Shown here: positions 1-6,409 of the stretch, piece after piece
Layout of the letters: every line of letters starts with the position of its first letter
Position numbering within the stretch: position 1 is the stretch's first letter
Assembly: GCA_903874575.1 (NCBI GenBank)
Contig: CAIQSZ010000222.1
Location: 1-7,475, forward strand
DNA from: an uncultured Elusimicrobia bacterium
GTDB taxonomy: Bacteria > Elusimicrobiota > Elusimicrobia > UBA1565 > UBA9628
Length of the DNA: 7,475 bases
Direction of reading: 5' to 3'
The notes under the pieces: generated by a model
Told to the model about the DNA's origin: nothing
The model's database searches: none
Seen by the model: the letters and a program-made list of their open reading frames with translations, nothing else
Translations under genes and position numbers: made by a program

Positions 1-1226
1 CTGCGTTCGACTCGCCCGATTTCCGCCGGCTCACGTTCGCGCGCTTCCTGCTGACCTTCGCTCTGCAGATGCAGACGCTCGTGATGGCGTGGCAGGTCTA
101 TTCGATCAAGCACGACCCGCTGTTTTTGGGGCTGATCGGCCTGTTTGAAGCGGTTCCCGCCATCGGTTTGGCTCTGATCGCCGGCGACGTCGTCGATCGC
201 CGCGATCCGCTCCAGGTGTACAAGAACGTCCTGCGCGGCGTCGCCGTTTCGGCGGGGTTGCTTCTGGTCGTTTCTTTGCCCGCGATGGCCGTCCCCGATC
301 GTTCCCGCGTGTTTTGGATCTATGTCGCCGCCTTCATCGCCGGTTGCGCGCGCGGCTTCGGTCAGCCTTCGACCTACGCGCTCATCCCGCAGATGGTCTC
401 GCGCCAGGCGCTGACCGTGTCCGCGGCGTGGTCGACGGCCGCGTTTCAGACCGCGTCCATCCTGGGCCCCGGGATCGGCGGCGTCCTATTCGCCTGGAAG
501 GGCCCGCTCCTTCCCTACTGCGTCGACTGCCTGCTTCTGGGCGCCGCCATGTTCGGCGCCGCCGCCATCCTGCTCAAGCCGAAGCCCGCCCCGCCTCGCG
601 ACGGCGCGGAGTCGGCCTTCCGTCGCGTGACCGGGGGCTTGCGCTTCGTTTTCGCGCACGACCTGCTCCTGTCCGCGCTGGCGCTGGACATGTTCGCCGT
701 GCTCTTCGGCGGCGTGGAGGCCATCCTGCCCATCTTCGCCGGCGACATTCTGAAGACCGGCGCGTCCGGCCTGGGGCTCCTTCAGGCCGCGCCGTCGCTG
801 GGCGCGCTGTTGGGCAGCGCGCTGATGATCAGGCGTCCCGTCAATCGCCGCGCCGGCCTCATCCTGCTGGCGATGGTGACGGGCTTCGGTTTCTGCATCA
901 TCGGCTTCGCTTTCTCGCGCGTGCTATGGCTGTCCATGCTCCTGCTGGGGCTGGCCGGGGCGCTGGACAGCGTCAGCATGGTCATCCGCGGCGCCATCGT
1001 GCAGATGTGCTCGCCCGACCACATGCGCGGCCGCATCTCCGCCGTGAACTCCATCTTCATCGGCACGTCCAACGAGATCGGAGCCTTCGAATCCGGCGTC
1101 GCCGCCAAGGTGCTGGGCACCGTGCCCTCGGTGGTGGCCGGCGGCTTCGTGACTTTGGCCACCGTGGCCGTAGCCGCCTGGATGTCGCCGCGCCTGCGCG
1201 ACATGGACCTCGACCGGCTGAGTTAG
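1..1226 (+). CDS. MFS transporter, 5' end cut by window edge
   Basis: The reading frame is open from the first complete codon at position 3 to the TAG at 1224-1226, about 407 residues. The true start lies left of the window; the ATG at 69 is internal, because family-typical sequence (DFRRLTFARFLLTFALQ) precedes it in frame. The protein is a string of hydrophobic helices with a short charged loop, GDVVDRR, at residues about 61-67 of the visible fragment. This matches the MFS motif A loop between helices 2 and 3 (family consensus G-x-x-x-D-R). Length and order resemble the EntS-like/MFS_3 exporters of about 400-420 residues, so probably only 10-20 residues are missing. It probably sits in the inner membrane and exports a small molecule by proton antiport; the substrate cannot be read from sequence. 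Its stop codon overlaps the ssb stop on the other strand by 4 bases. I see no terminator between them. Confidence 0.85.
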   Translation, partial: AFDSPDFRRLTFARFLLTFALQMQTLVMAWQVYSIKHDPLFLGLIGLFEAVPAIGLALIAGDVVDRRDPLQVYKNVLRGVAVSAGLLLVVSLPAMAVPDRSRVFWIYVAAFIAGCARGFGQPSTYALIPQMVSRQALTVSAAWSTAAFQTASILGPGIGGVLFAWKGPLLPYCVDCLLLGAAMFGAAAILLKPKPAPPRDGAESAFRRVTGGLRFVFAHDLLLSALALDMFAVLFGGVEAILPIFAGDILKTGASGLGLLQAAPSLGALLGSALMIRRPVNRRAGLILLAMVTGFGFCIIGFAFSRVLWLSMLLLGLAGALDSVSMVIRGAIVQMCSPDHMRGRISAVNSIFIGTSNEIGAFESGVAAKVLGTVPSVVAGGFVTLATVAVAAWMSPRLRDMDLDRLS

Positions 1227-1651
1227 AAGGGGACTTCCTCGATTTCGTCTCCGCCGCTCTTCGCCGCGGCGCGCGGCGCGGACGCGGGAGCGCCGCCTTC
1301 CCGCTTTTCCAGGAATTGGAAATCGTCGACGTAGACCACCATCTTCGAGTTCTTCTTGCCGTCTTCCTTGCCGGCCCACTCCTCGAGCACGAGGTGGCCT
1401 TCGACGTAGATCTGCTGGCCCTTCTTCAGCGAGGACTCGATAAGGTCGGCGAGCTTGCGTCCGGTCTCGCGGTTGAACGCCTTCAAGTCCACCCAGACCG
1501 GCACGTCTTCCCATTGTCCGGTCTGCTGGTTCTTTCGGCGGTTGTTGACGGCGAAGCCGACGTTGGCGACCTTGCCTCCGTTGTTGAACGACTTGATCTC
1601 AGGGTCGCGGGTGAGCCGGCCGATCAACATCACTTTGTTCAGGTTCGCCAT
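1223..1651 (-). CDS. ssb: Single-stranded DNA-binding protein
   Basis: This 142-residue protein has the classic bacterial SSB layout. An N-terminal OB fold (about residues 1-115) begins MANLNKVMLIGRLTRDPE and contains NVGFAVNNR and VWVDLKAFNRETGRKLAD, with the aromatic residues W54 and F59 and the strand GQQIYVEGHL near 78-87. A short Ala/Pro/Gly-rich linker follows, then an acidic tip, EIEEVPF, the peptide through which SSB recruits replication and repair partners. SSB coats ssDNA during replication, recombination and repair. The ATG at 1649-1651 is supported by a GGAGAG Shine-Dalgarno sequence (complement of 1658-1663) with a 6-base spacer. An in-frame TGA shortly upstream rules out a much longer protein. 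The first 53 bases of the gene are also the 3' end of the zinc-finger gene. The stop overlaps the convergent MFS stop. Confidence 0.97.
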   Translation of the reverse strand: MANLNKVMLIGRLTRDPEIKSFNNGGKVANVGFAVNNRRKNQQTGQWEDVPVWVDLKAFNRETGRKLADLIESSLKKGQQIYVEGHLVLEEWAGKEDGKKNSKMVVYVDDFQFLEKREGGAPASAPRAAAKSGGDEIEEVPF

Positions 1652-1937
1652 GGGGTTCTCTCCGTTGTGCGGGGGTTGGGCACTTGCCGAGGTGCGTCAG
1701 CAGGCTGCGGACTTTCTCTCCGCAACGCTTGCACGAGCCGCCCTTGTCGAGGCGGCCGTAGCCCGCGTCTCTGCCGGACTTGTTGCGCTGGCGGTAGCGG
1801 TTGACCAGTTTGGAGACATGTTGGGCCTTCTCCGCTTGCTCCTTCGCCAGAGGGCAGTTCGGGGCATGGTCGGCGAGCGTCTTGGGGTTCTCCGCGTTGC
1901 AGCGGAAGCAGAACTTCAGCGGTTTATCGGAGCTCAT
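1599..1937 (-). CDS. Small protein with two C2HC zinc-finger motifs
   Basis: I do not recognise this 112-residue protein as a named family. It has two matching putative zinc-binding motifs: C10-x2-C13-x10-H24-x3-C28 and C69-x2-C72-x9-H82-x3-C86. Both begin CxRC and end HxxxC. Between them lies a charged, probably helical stretch rich in Lys, Arg and Gln (about 31-66). The tail after C86 is Pro/Arg-rich and looks unstructured. The finger spacing resembles Rad18-type (UBZ4) C2HC fingers, though that is a resemblance of spacing only. The ATG shares an ATGA with the htpX stop, which indicates translational coupling, and the last 53 bases overlap ssb. The company of ssb hints at a nucleic-acid role, but this is inference. 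The overlap and the cysteine pattern argue that it is a real gene rather than a shadow. Confidence 0.75.
   Translation of the reverse strand: MSSDKPLKFCFRCNAENPKTLADHAPNCPLAKEQAEKAQHVSKLVNRYRQRNKSGRDAGYGRLDKGGSCKRCGEKVRSLLTHLGKCPTPAQRREPHGEPEQSDVDRPAHPRP
1658..1663 (-). promoter_or_regulatory. ssb ribosome binding site
   Basis: The minus strand reads GGAGAG here, 6 bases before the ssb ATG at 1651. The site lies inside the 3' part of the overlapping zinc-finger gene, so ribosomes reading that gene cross it. It is one of only two good Shine-Dalgarno sequences in the window. Confidence 0.75.
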
Positions 1938-2818
1938 GCCGCCGCGCGCAGGCGGGCGATACGGTCTTCCAGCGGCGGATGCGAGGCGAACAACGCCAGC
2001 AGGCCGCCGGATTTTCCCGCGATCTTGAGCGTCGCGTAGGCCGGCTTGGGATCGAGAGGCTCATAGCGGCGTTGGAGCTCCTGGAGCGCCGCGATCATCT
2101 TCTCGCGTCCGGCCAGGCGCGCGCCGCCCGCGTCGGCGCGATACTCGCGCCAGCGCGAGAAAACGGCGATGGCCATGGAGCCCAGCAGGCTCAGCGCGAT
2201 CTCCAGCGCGATGGTGACCAGGTACTGCAGCCCGCGGTTGTTCTCGCGCTCCGAGCTGCGTACGACCGCGTACGCGACCGCGCGCGCCAGGAACATCACG
2301 AACGCGTTGACCACCCCTTGGATCAAAGTCATCGTCACCATATCGCCGTTGGCGACATGCGTGAGCTCGTGGCCCAGGACGCCTTCGAGCTGGCCGCGGT
2401 CCAGGCTCTCGAGCAGGCCCGTCGAGACGGCGACCAGCGCGCGCGCCCGCGTGGGTCCGGTCGCGAAGGCGTTGAGCTCGGGGCTCTGGTAGATTCCGAC
2501 CTCGGGCATCGCCGGCAGGCCCGCGCGTTCGGCGAGCGCATGCACCGTGCGGACCAGGTCCGCGGCCGTTCCCGTCGCCTGGCGCGGGTCGATGACCTGC
2601 ACGCCCATCATCCACTTCGCCATGACGCGCGACAGCCCCAGGGAGATGAAGGCGCCGCCCATGCCCCAGACCAGGCAGAATAAGAGGAGCGCGTTGTAGT
2701 CGATGCCCCGCGCGGTCAGATACGGGCGCACTCCGAGCACGTTGAGCGTGATCGAGATGGTGACGACGACCAGGAGATTGACGACGGCGAAGAGGACGAT
2801 GCGCTTGATCCAAGCCAT
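1934..2818 (-). CDS. htpX: HtpX-type M48 membrane zinc metalloprotease
   Basis: This 294-residue protein has two N-terminal membrane helices (about residues 5-27 and 43-63). Next comes the substrate-side region with the typical GIYQSPELNAFATGP stretch (108-122), and then the zinc-binding HELTH motif (H150, E151, H154). A further hydrophobic pair lies near 161-187 and 199-220. The third zinc ligand is E225 in the EYRAD motif. The HPPLEDRIARL signature (280-290) closes the protein. HtpX degrades damaged or misfolded membrane proteins in the inner membrane alongside FtsH; length and motifs are complete. The ATG at 2816-2818 follows a strong GGAGGT Shine-Dalgarno sequence with 8 bases between. 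The gene lies 33 bases after the CYTH gene and shares an ATGA with the next gene. A TAAAAT on the minus strand at 2854-2849 could be its own -10 box, but no -35 is evident. Confidence 0.95.
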   Translation of the reverse strand: MAWIKRIVLFAVVNLLVVVTISITLNVLGVRPYLTARGIDYNALLLFCLVWGMGGAFISLGLSRVMAKWMMGVQVIDPRQATGTAADLVRTVHALAERAGLPAMPEVGIYQSPELNAFATGPTRARALVAVSTGLLESLDRGQLEGVLGHELTHVANGDMVTMTLIQGVVNAFVMFLARAVAYAVVRSSERENNRGLQYLVTIALEIALSLLGSMAIAVFSRWREYRADAGGARLAGREKMIAALQELQRRYEPLDPKPAYATLKIAGKSGGLLALFASHPPLEDRIARLRAAA

Positions 2819-2826
2819 GATGAAAG

Positions 2827-2832
2827 ACCTCC
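2827..2832 (-). promoter_or_regulatory. htpX ribosome binding site
   Basis: The minus strand reads GGAGGT, 8 bases before the htpX ATG. This near-perfect Shine-Dalgarno sequence shows that this organism uses anti-SD pairing for genes inside transcripts, in contrast to the first genes of its transcripts. Confidence 0.8.
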
Positions 2833-2851
2833 GGTGGCGACCAGCCTTATT

Positions 2852-3331
2852 TTACCTTTTACGGCCGGGCTTCGCCCAGGTTCGAAACGGGTTCCGGAAG
2901 AGGTTCGCGTTGAGGTAGCGAGGGTCGCGCGTGACTTCCGCGCCGACCCAGGGCGGCAGAAGGACGGTCCGGTCCGGGCGGTCCAACTCCACTTCGGCCA
3001 CCACCAGTCCGAGGTTGTCGCCGAAGAATTCGTCGACTTCCCAGATTAAGCCGCCGAAGCGCACCCGGGTGCGCGTTTTCTCGATAAGCGGCCGCTCGCA
3101 CAGCCGCAGCAGCCGGACGGCGTCCTCGGCCGGGATGCGGTACTCGAACTCCGCGCGCGCCAGACCCCGCGCGGGCCCTTTGACGTTGAGGGTGCCGACG
3201 CCGCTCTCCAGGCGCACGCGGACGGAACGTTCCTCGCGCGCGCATAGGTAGCCTTGGCGCAGGCGGGAGCGCTTGCCGCGACGCCAACCGGAGCCGGTCA
3301 CCAGGAACTTTCGTTCGATTTCCGTCGCCAT
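2852..3331 (-). CDS. CYTH domain protein (triphosphate tunnel metalloenzyme family)
   Basis: This 159-residue protein opens with the family signature ExExK (E4, E6, K8 in MATEIERKFLV). It then shows the expected alternating charged strands of a beta-barrel tunnel: LRQGYL (24-29), VRVRL (37-41), LNVKG (48-52), EFEYRIP (61-67), KTRTRV (85-90), WEVDEF (97-102) and AEVEL (112-116). In this family the inward-facing Arg/Lys residues bind the triphosphate and the Glu residues bind Mg or Mn. Members hydrolyse inorganic triphosphate or nucleotide triphosphates, or act as class IV adenylate cyclases; sequence alone does not decide which. The length of about 155-160 residues matches the short bacterial CYTH proteins. 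I chose the ATG at 3331 because ExExK normally lies within the first few residues. An in-frame ATG three codons upstream (3340) is possible. The frame stays open far upstream, opposite the ALDH gene, but that part is not protein-like. There is no Shine-Dalgarno sequence. Confidence 0.88.
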   Translation of the reverse strand: MATEIERKFLVTGSGWRRGKRSRLRQGYLCAREERSVRVRLESGVGTLNVKGPARGLARAEFEYRIPAEDAVRLLRLCERPLIEKTRTRVRFGGLIWEVDEFFGDNLGLVVAEVELDRPDRTVLLPPWVGAEVTRDPRYLNANLFRNPFRTWAKPGRKR

Positions 3332-3338
3332 GACCCGC

Positions 3339-3344
3339 ATTATC
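3339..3344 (-). promoter_or_regulatory. Putative -10 element for the CYTH gene
   Basis: The minus strand reads GATAAT (5 of 6 match to TATAAT), 7 bases before the ATG at 3331. Transcription would begin at or next to the start codon. No convincing -35 is visible 16-18 bases upstream. The hexamer sits in the 36-base gap between divergent genes, an AT-rich island in GC-rich surroundings. Confidence 0.4.
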
Positions 3345-3355
3345 GGAAATTTAGA

Positions 3356-3361
3356 TATCAT
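3356..3361 (+). promoter_or_regulatory. Putative -10 element for the P5C dehydrogenase gene
   Basis: The plus strand reads TATCAT (5 of 6 match to TATAAT, and it fits TANNNT), 6 bases before the ATG at 3368. Such spacing puts the transcript start at about the A of the ATG. There is no Shine-Dalgarno sequence. A clear -35 is not seen; ATGACC at 3330-3335 is a partial match but lies too far away. Confidence 0.4.
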
Positions 3362-3367
3362 CGGGCC

Positions 3368-5005
3368 ATGAATTCCAGAACCTTGATTCCCGCGCCCGTC
3401 AATGAGCCCGTCCTGTCCTACGCGCCCGGTAGTCTTGAGCGCGCCAAGTTTTATGCGCGTCTGAGCGAACTTAAGTCGCGTAAGACCGAGATACCTCTCA
3501 TCATCGGCGGCGAGGAAGTCCGCACCGGCAAGAAACATGAGATTCGCTCCCCGTACGACCATGGGCAGGTCATAGGAAAGGTCCACGAGGGCGGCGTGCC
3601 GGAGATCAGGAAGGCCGTCGCGGCGGCCGCCAAGGCGCGCGCGGATTGGGCGCATACGCCGTTTGAGGCTCGAGCCGCGGTGTTTCTGAAGGCGGCCGAC
3701 CTCCTGGCCGAAGACTGGCGCTGGACGCTCAACGCGGCGACCATGCTCAATCAGTCGAAGAACCTCCATCAGGCCGAGATCGACTCCGCCTGCGAACTCA
3801 TCGACTTCTACCGCTTCAATCCGCATTTCGCCCAGGATATCTACGCCCAGCAGCCGTCCAGTTCGCGCGGGACCTGGAACCGCATGCAGTTTCGTCCGCT
3901 CGAGGGCTTCGTCTACGCGGTCACGCCCTTCAACTTCACCGCGATCGCCGGCAACCTGCCGACCGCCCCCGCGCTGATGGGCAACACGGTCGTTTGGAAG
4001 CCGTCGGGCGCGGCCATGCTTTCCGGCTACTTCATCATGAAACTGCTCGAGAAGGCCGGTCTGCCGCCGGGCGTCATCAACATGGTCTCCGGGCCGTCCG
4101 GCCCGATCACCGATACCTTGCTCGCCAGCCCGGACTTCGCCGGCGTCCACTTTACCGGCAGCACCCCGGTGTTCCGTTCGATGTGGAACACGACGGCGCG
4201 CAATCTGCCCGTTTACAAGTCCTACCCTCGTCTGGTCGGCGAGACCGGCGGCAAGGACTTCGTCGTGGTCCACGCGTCGGCGGATCCGGACGCGGTCGCC
4301 GCCGCGTTGGTGCGCGGCGCCTTCGAGTTCCAAGGGCAGAAGTGCTCCGCCGCCTCTCGAGCCTACGTTCCGTCCGACCTTTGGCCCAGGGTGCGCCGAG
4401 CGGTGAAGGACATGCTGGCTTCCATAGAGGTCGGCTCGCCCGAAGACCCCGGCAACTTCGTCAATGCGGTCATCGATCGGAGGGCTTTCGAGAAAATCAA
4501 GGGCTACATCGTCGCCGCCAAGCGGGACAAGTCGAACAAGATCGTGTCCGGCGGGGTCTGCGACGATTCGGCGGGCTACTTCATCCATCCGACGGTCGTG
4601 GAGAGCGCCGATCCCAGGAGCGTCACGATGTGCGAGGAGATCTTCGGTCCCCTGCTCACCGTTCATGTCTATCCGGAGAAAAAGTGGAAGCAGACGTTGA
4701 AGCTGGCCGACACGACTTCCCCGTACGCATTGACCGGCGCCGTGTTCGCGCGCGACCGCAAGGCGATTCAAGAAGCGGAACTGGGTCTGGAGAACGCGGC
4801 GGGCAACTTCTACATCAACGACAAGCCGACCGGAGCCGTCGTCGGCCAGCAGCCGTTCGGCGGCGGACGAGCCTCGGGCACCAACGACAAGGCCGGCTCG
4901 TTTCTTAACCTGATCCGCTGGACCTCCGCGCGCACCATCAAGGAAACTTTCGATCCGCCGACGGACTACCGTTACCCGTGGATGGGCCGCGAAAAAAAGA
5001 CCTAA
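3368..5005 (+). CDS. pruA: 1-pyrroline-5-carboxylate dehydrogenase (group 1, ALDH4-type)
   Basis: This 545-residue protein oxidises glutamate semialdehyde (from 1-pyrroline-5-carboxylate) to glutamate with NAD, the last step of proline breakdown. Aldehyde dehydrogenase motifs appear in order: TPFNF with N189, the cofactor lysine K211 in VVWKPS, the FTGST loop (262-266), the general base E292 in GETGGKD, the catalytic cysteine C326 in GQKCSA, EEIFGP (423-428), and FGGGRASGTNDKAGS (497-511). The N-terminal VLSYAPGSLERAKF and the 545-residue length point to the group-1 P5C dehydrogenases (human ALDH4A1-like, mostly Bacteroidetes and eukaryotes) rather than the PutA fusion or the shorter RocA. 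The ATG at 3368 fits this N-terminus; an upstream in-frame start would read through the CYTH start region. No proline dehydrogenase gene is nearby, so it would work with one elsewhere. The stop at 5003-5005 lies 20 bases from the convergent receiver-gene stop. Confidence 0.93.
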   Translation: MNSRTLIPAPVNEPVLSYAPGSLERAKFYARLSELKSRKTEIPLIIGGEEVRTGKKHEIRSPYDHGQVIGKVHEGGVPEIRKAVAAAAKARADWAHTPFEARAAVFLKAADLLAEDWRWTLNAATMLNQSKNLHQAEIDSACELIDFYRFNPHFAQDIYAQQPSSSRGTWNRMQFRPLEGFVYAVTPFNFTAIAGNLPTAPALMGNTVVWKPSGAAMLSGYFIMKLLEKAGLPPGVINMVSGPSGPITDTLLASPDFAGVHFTGSTPVFRSMWNTTARNLPVYKSYPRLVGETGGKDFVVVHASADPDAVAAALVRGAFEFQGQKCSAASRAYVPSDLWPRVRRAVKDMLASIEVGSPEDPGNFVNAVIDRRAFEKIKGYIVAAKRDKSNKIVSGGVCDDSAGYFIHPTVVESADPRSVTMCEEIFGPLLTVHVYPEKKWKQTLKLADTTSPYALTGAVFARDRKAIQEAELGLENAAGNFYINDKPTGAVVGQQPFGGGRASGTNDKAGSFLNLIRWTSARTIKETFDPPTDYRYPWMGREKKT

Positions 5006-5030
5006 GTCGCGCGGGAGCCGGGGCCTTAGG
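4992..5030 (-). terminator. Possible intrinsic terminator of the receiver-domain operon
   Basis: On the minus strand, CCTAAG (5030-5025) can pair with CTTAGG (5006-5001) across an 18-base GC-rich loop. TC and then a run of seven T (4998-4992) follow. The T run is the complement of the last Lys/Glu codons of the ALDH gene. Each arm of the inverted repeat contains the TAA of one of the two convergent genes. The stem is short, so this is tentative. In the plus direction there is no T run. Confidence 0.4.
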
Positions 5031-5436
5031 CGGCGGGGGGAGAGGGTGCGGCGCCGTCCACGCCCGTGAGTTCCTTGATGACGCGGAAGATCGCATCGAT
5101 GTCGGGCGGTTTGGACATCAGGCGCACGCGCGCGTCATCCGGGGCAAGGAGCTTCTGGGCGCGCTCCGGCTGCATGCCGGTGATCACCAGGACGGGGGTG
5201 TTGGCGAGGACCTTTTCGCGGCGTAGGGCCTTTACCATGTCGGGGCCCGAGCCATAGGACGGCATCTGGACGTCGGTGAGGATCATGAACGGACGCAGGT
5301 CGCGGGCCAGCATGAACGCGTTCATTGCGTCCGAGGCGGCGACGACTTCCCACGCAGGGCTGGCCAGGGCTTCGCTCAAGTAGCGGACGATCAGAGGATC
5401 GTCGTCTACGATCAAAAGTCGCCGTAGGACGGGCAT
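5026..5436 (-). CDS. Single-domain response regulator (CheY-like receiver)
   Basis: This 136-residue protein is one receiver domain and nothing else. The acidic pocket is D11-D12-D13 (LLIVDDDPLIVRYL), the phospho-acceptor is D55 in MILTDVQMP, the switch threonine is T86 in VLVITG, and the invariant lysine is K109 in the SKP motif. A short Ala/Pro-rich tail follows residue about 124. All residues needed for phosphorylation are present, so it should be a working phosphorylation switch that acts by binding partners rather than DNA. The gene begins 14 bases after the stop of the degenerate histidine-kinase-like gene and runs in the same direction, so the two are probably partners. The ATG at 5434-5436 has no Shine-Dalgarno sequence but is preceded at 6 bases by TACAAT. 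A chemotaxis role is not supported: no che genes are present. Confidence 0.92.
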   Translation of the reverse strand: MPVLRRLLIVDDDPLIVRYLSEALASPAWEVVAASDAMNAFMLARDLRPFMILTDVQMPSYGSGPDMVKALRREKVLANTPVLVITGMQPERAQKLLAPDDARVRLMSKPPDIDAIFRVIKELTGVDGAAPSPPAA

Positions 5437-5442
5437 GGGTGG

Positions 5443-5448
5443 ATTGTA
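5443..5448 (-). promoter_or_regulatory. Putative internal -10 element before the receiver gene
   Basis: The minus strand reads TACAAT (5 of 6 match to TATAAT, and it fits TANNNT), 6 bases before the receiver-gene ATG, inside the 14-base gap after the upstream stop. It could let the receiver be made separately as a leaderless message. There is no clear -35 (TTCGGG at the right distance is a poor match). Confidence 0.35.
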
Positions 5449-5450
5449 AC

Positions 5451-6407
5451 TTACTTCGGCCGGTGCCCGAAGGCCGCGGGGAAGACGAGGGTCAGGCGAA
5501 GTCCGCGGCTGCTCGGTACCGGCGCCGCGATCAGGGAACCGCCTCGGCGTTCGGCCAACTCCCGCGCCAGCGCGAGTTCGAGCCCCTCCAGGCGGCGGCC
5601 GGTGGCCAACGCGGTGTCCGGAGACGGGATCACGGGCGCGTCGGCGGCATTATCCTGGAATACGATCCGCGCCGGAGCGTCATTCGGCTCTTCGGCGCGG
5701 GCCAACATCATGCCGCCGTTGGGCAGACGGCCGAGCGCGTGGCCCAGGGCCGCGTCGACCAGCGCGTCCAGTTCCGCCTGCGGCATGACGACAGGGGGCA
5801 GGCGGCGCGGAACTTCTCCGAGCAAGGTCGCCCGTCGACGTCGGAAGTCCGGTTCCCACAGCTTCAGGCGCCGAGCGACCGTTTCCGCGGGGCTATCGGC
5901 GTCCCGGGGATCCGGCGCCGAGGCCAGGGCGCCGCATAGGCGCAGGATCAGGACGAGCCGGCGGCATTCATCGATGGCCGTCGCGGGATCGGCGGCGGGC
6001 GCGTCGGAGAGCGCGCGCAGTTGCGCGTCCAAGTGGTGCGAAGCGGCGAGGCGGGCGGCTCCCACGAAATTCGGGATCTCTTCGGGTCGGAGCGCGCTCG
6101 GCTGCGGAGCGCCGCGCGCGGCCTTTCCCGAGCGCCGGAGGGACTGCAGGCGGCGTTTGATCGTGAGTATGGCGGCTCGCGCATGGCGGCGTTCGCGCGC
6201 CAAGTGCACGAACAGGTTCGAGATGCTCTCCCGGCTTTCCGCCAAATGGCGCTCGAGTTCTTGGAGGTCGGTCTCGGCCGGATTTTTGGCGGCGGGAGTC
6301 GCTTGGAGCGCGGCGAGCGCGTCGGATTCCAGCCGGGCAAGGGCTTTTTCCAGTTCCGCGAACTCGGCGGCGAATTCATCGTCCAGCCCCTTCTTCTCCT
6401 CGGCCAT
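5451..6407 (-). CDS. Cytoplasmic histidine-kinase-like protein with degenerate ATPase domain
   Basis: This 318-residue protein has no membrane segments. Residues about 8-93 are charged and probably form coiled-coil helices. Residues about 110-160 could be a dimerisation domain, with H124 and H125 the only histidines near a plausible phosphorylation site. Residues about 195-312 follow the order of an HATPase_c domain. The stretch around LPPVVMPQAELDALV leads into an N-box-like segment, AALGHALGRLPNGG, where H223 replaces the usual Asn. A G1-like QDNAAD (251-256) keeps the Asp (D252) but lacks the glycines of DxGxG. A G2-like GLELALARELAERRGG (275-290) has Glu at the second Gly position. The C-terminal LRLTLVFP ends the domain as in true kinases. 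I infer a pseudokinase or a phosphotransfer/scaffold partner of the downstream receiver. It starts 2 bases after the preceding stop and has no Shine-Dalgarno sequence, so it is probably translated by coupling. The family assignment is by eye only. Confidence 0.65.
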   Translation of the reverse strand: MAEEKKGLDDEFAAEFAELEKALARLESDALAALQATPAAKNPAETDLQELERHLAESRESISNLFVHLARERRHARAAILTIKRRLQSLRRSGKAARGAPQPSALRPEEIPNFVGAARLAASHHLDAQLRALSDAPAADPATAIDECRRLVLILRLCGALASAPDPRDADSPAETVARRLKLWEPDFRRRRATLLGEVPRRLPPVVMPQAELDALVDAALGHALGRLPNGGMMLARAEEPNDAPARIVFQDNAADAPVIPSPDTALATGRRLEGLELALARELAERRGGSLIAAPVPSSRGLRLTLVFPAAFGHRPK

Positions 6408-6409
6408 GA

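Noticed and set aside
1182..1204. Inverted repeat ATGTCGC / GCGACAT with a 9-base loop near the end of the MFS gene.
   Set aside because: No T run follows on either strand, so it is not an intrinsic terminator. It sits wholly in coding sequence and is expected by chance at this GC content.
1599..1680. Possible frameshift giving the zinc-finger protein its Pro/Arg-rich tail.
   Set aside because: Neither alternative frame gives a cleaner ending: one enters ssb in frame and the other stops only inside ssb with similar low-complexity sequence. Without relatives the overlap is taken at face value.
314..1804. A 496-residue plus-strand open frame spanning the MFS gene end, ssb and part of the zinc-finger gene.
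   Set aside because: It crosses three genes supported by homology in other frames, and its translation is Arg-rich low-complexity shadow sequence.
1223..1937. A defence or mobile-element reading of the zinc-finger/ssb pair.
   Set aside because: No nuclease, helicase, toxin, recombinase or repeats are nearby, and ssb looks like the housekeeping copy with a full acidic tip.
3332..4771. Long open frame continuing upstream of the CYTH start, antisense to the P5C dehydrogenase gene (639 residues in all).
   Set aside because: It is the antisense of a clearly conserved ALDH gene in a GC-rich genome, where such frames stay open by chance. The sequence is Arg/Gly/Asp-rich with no recognisable domain, and CYTH proteins start right before ExExK.
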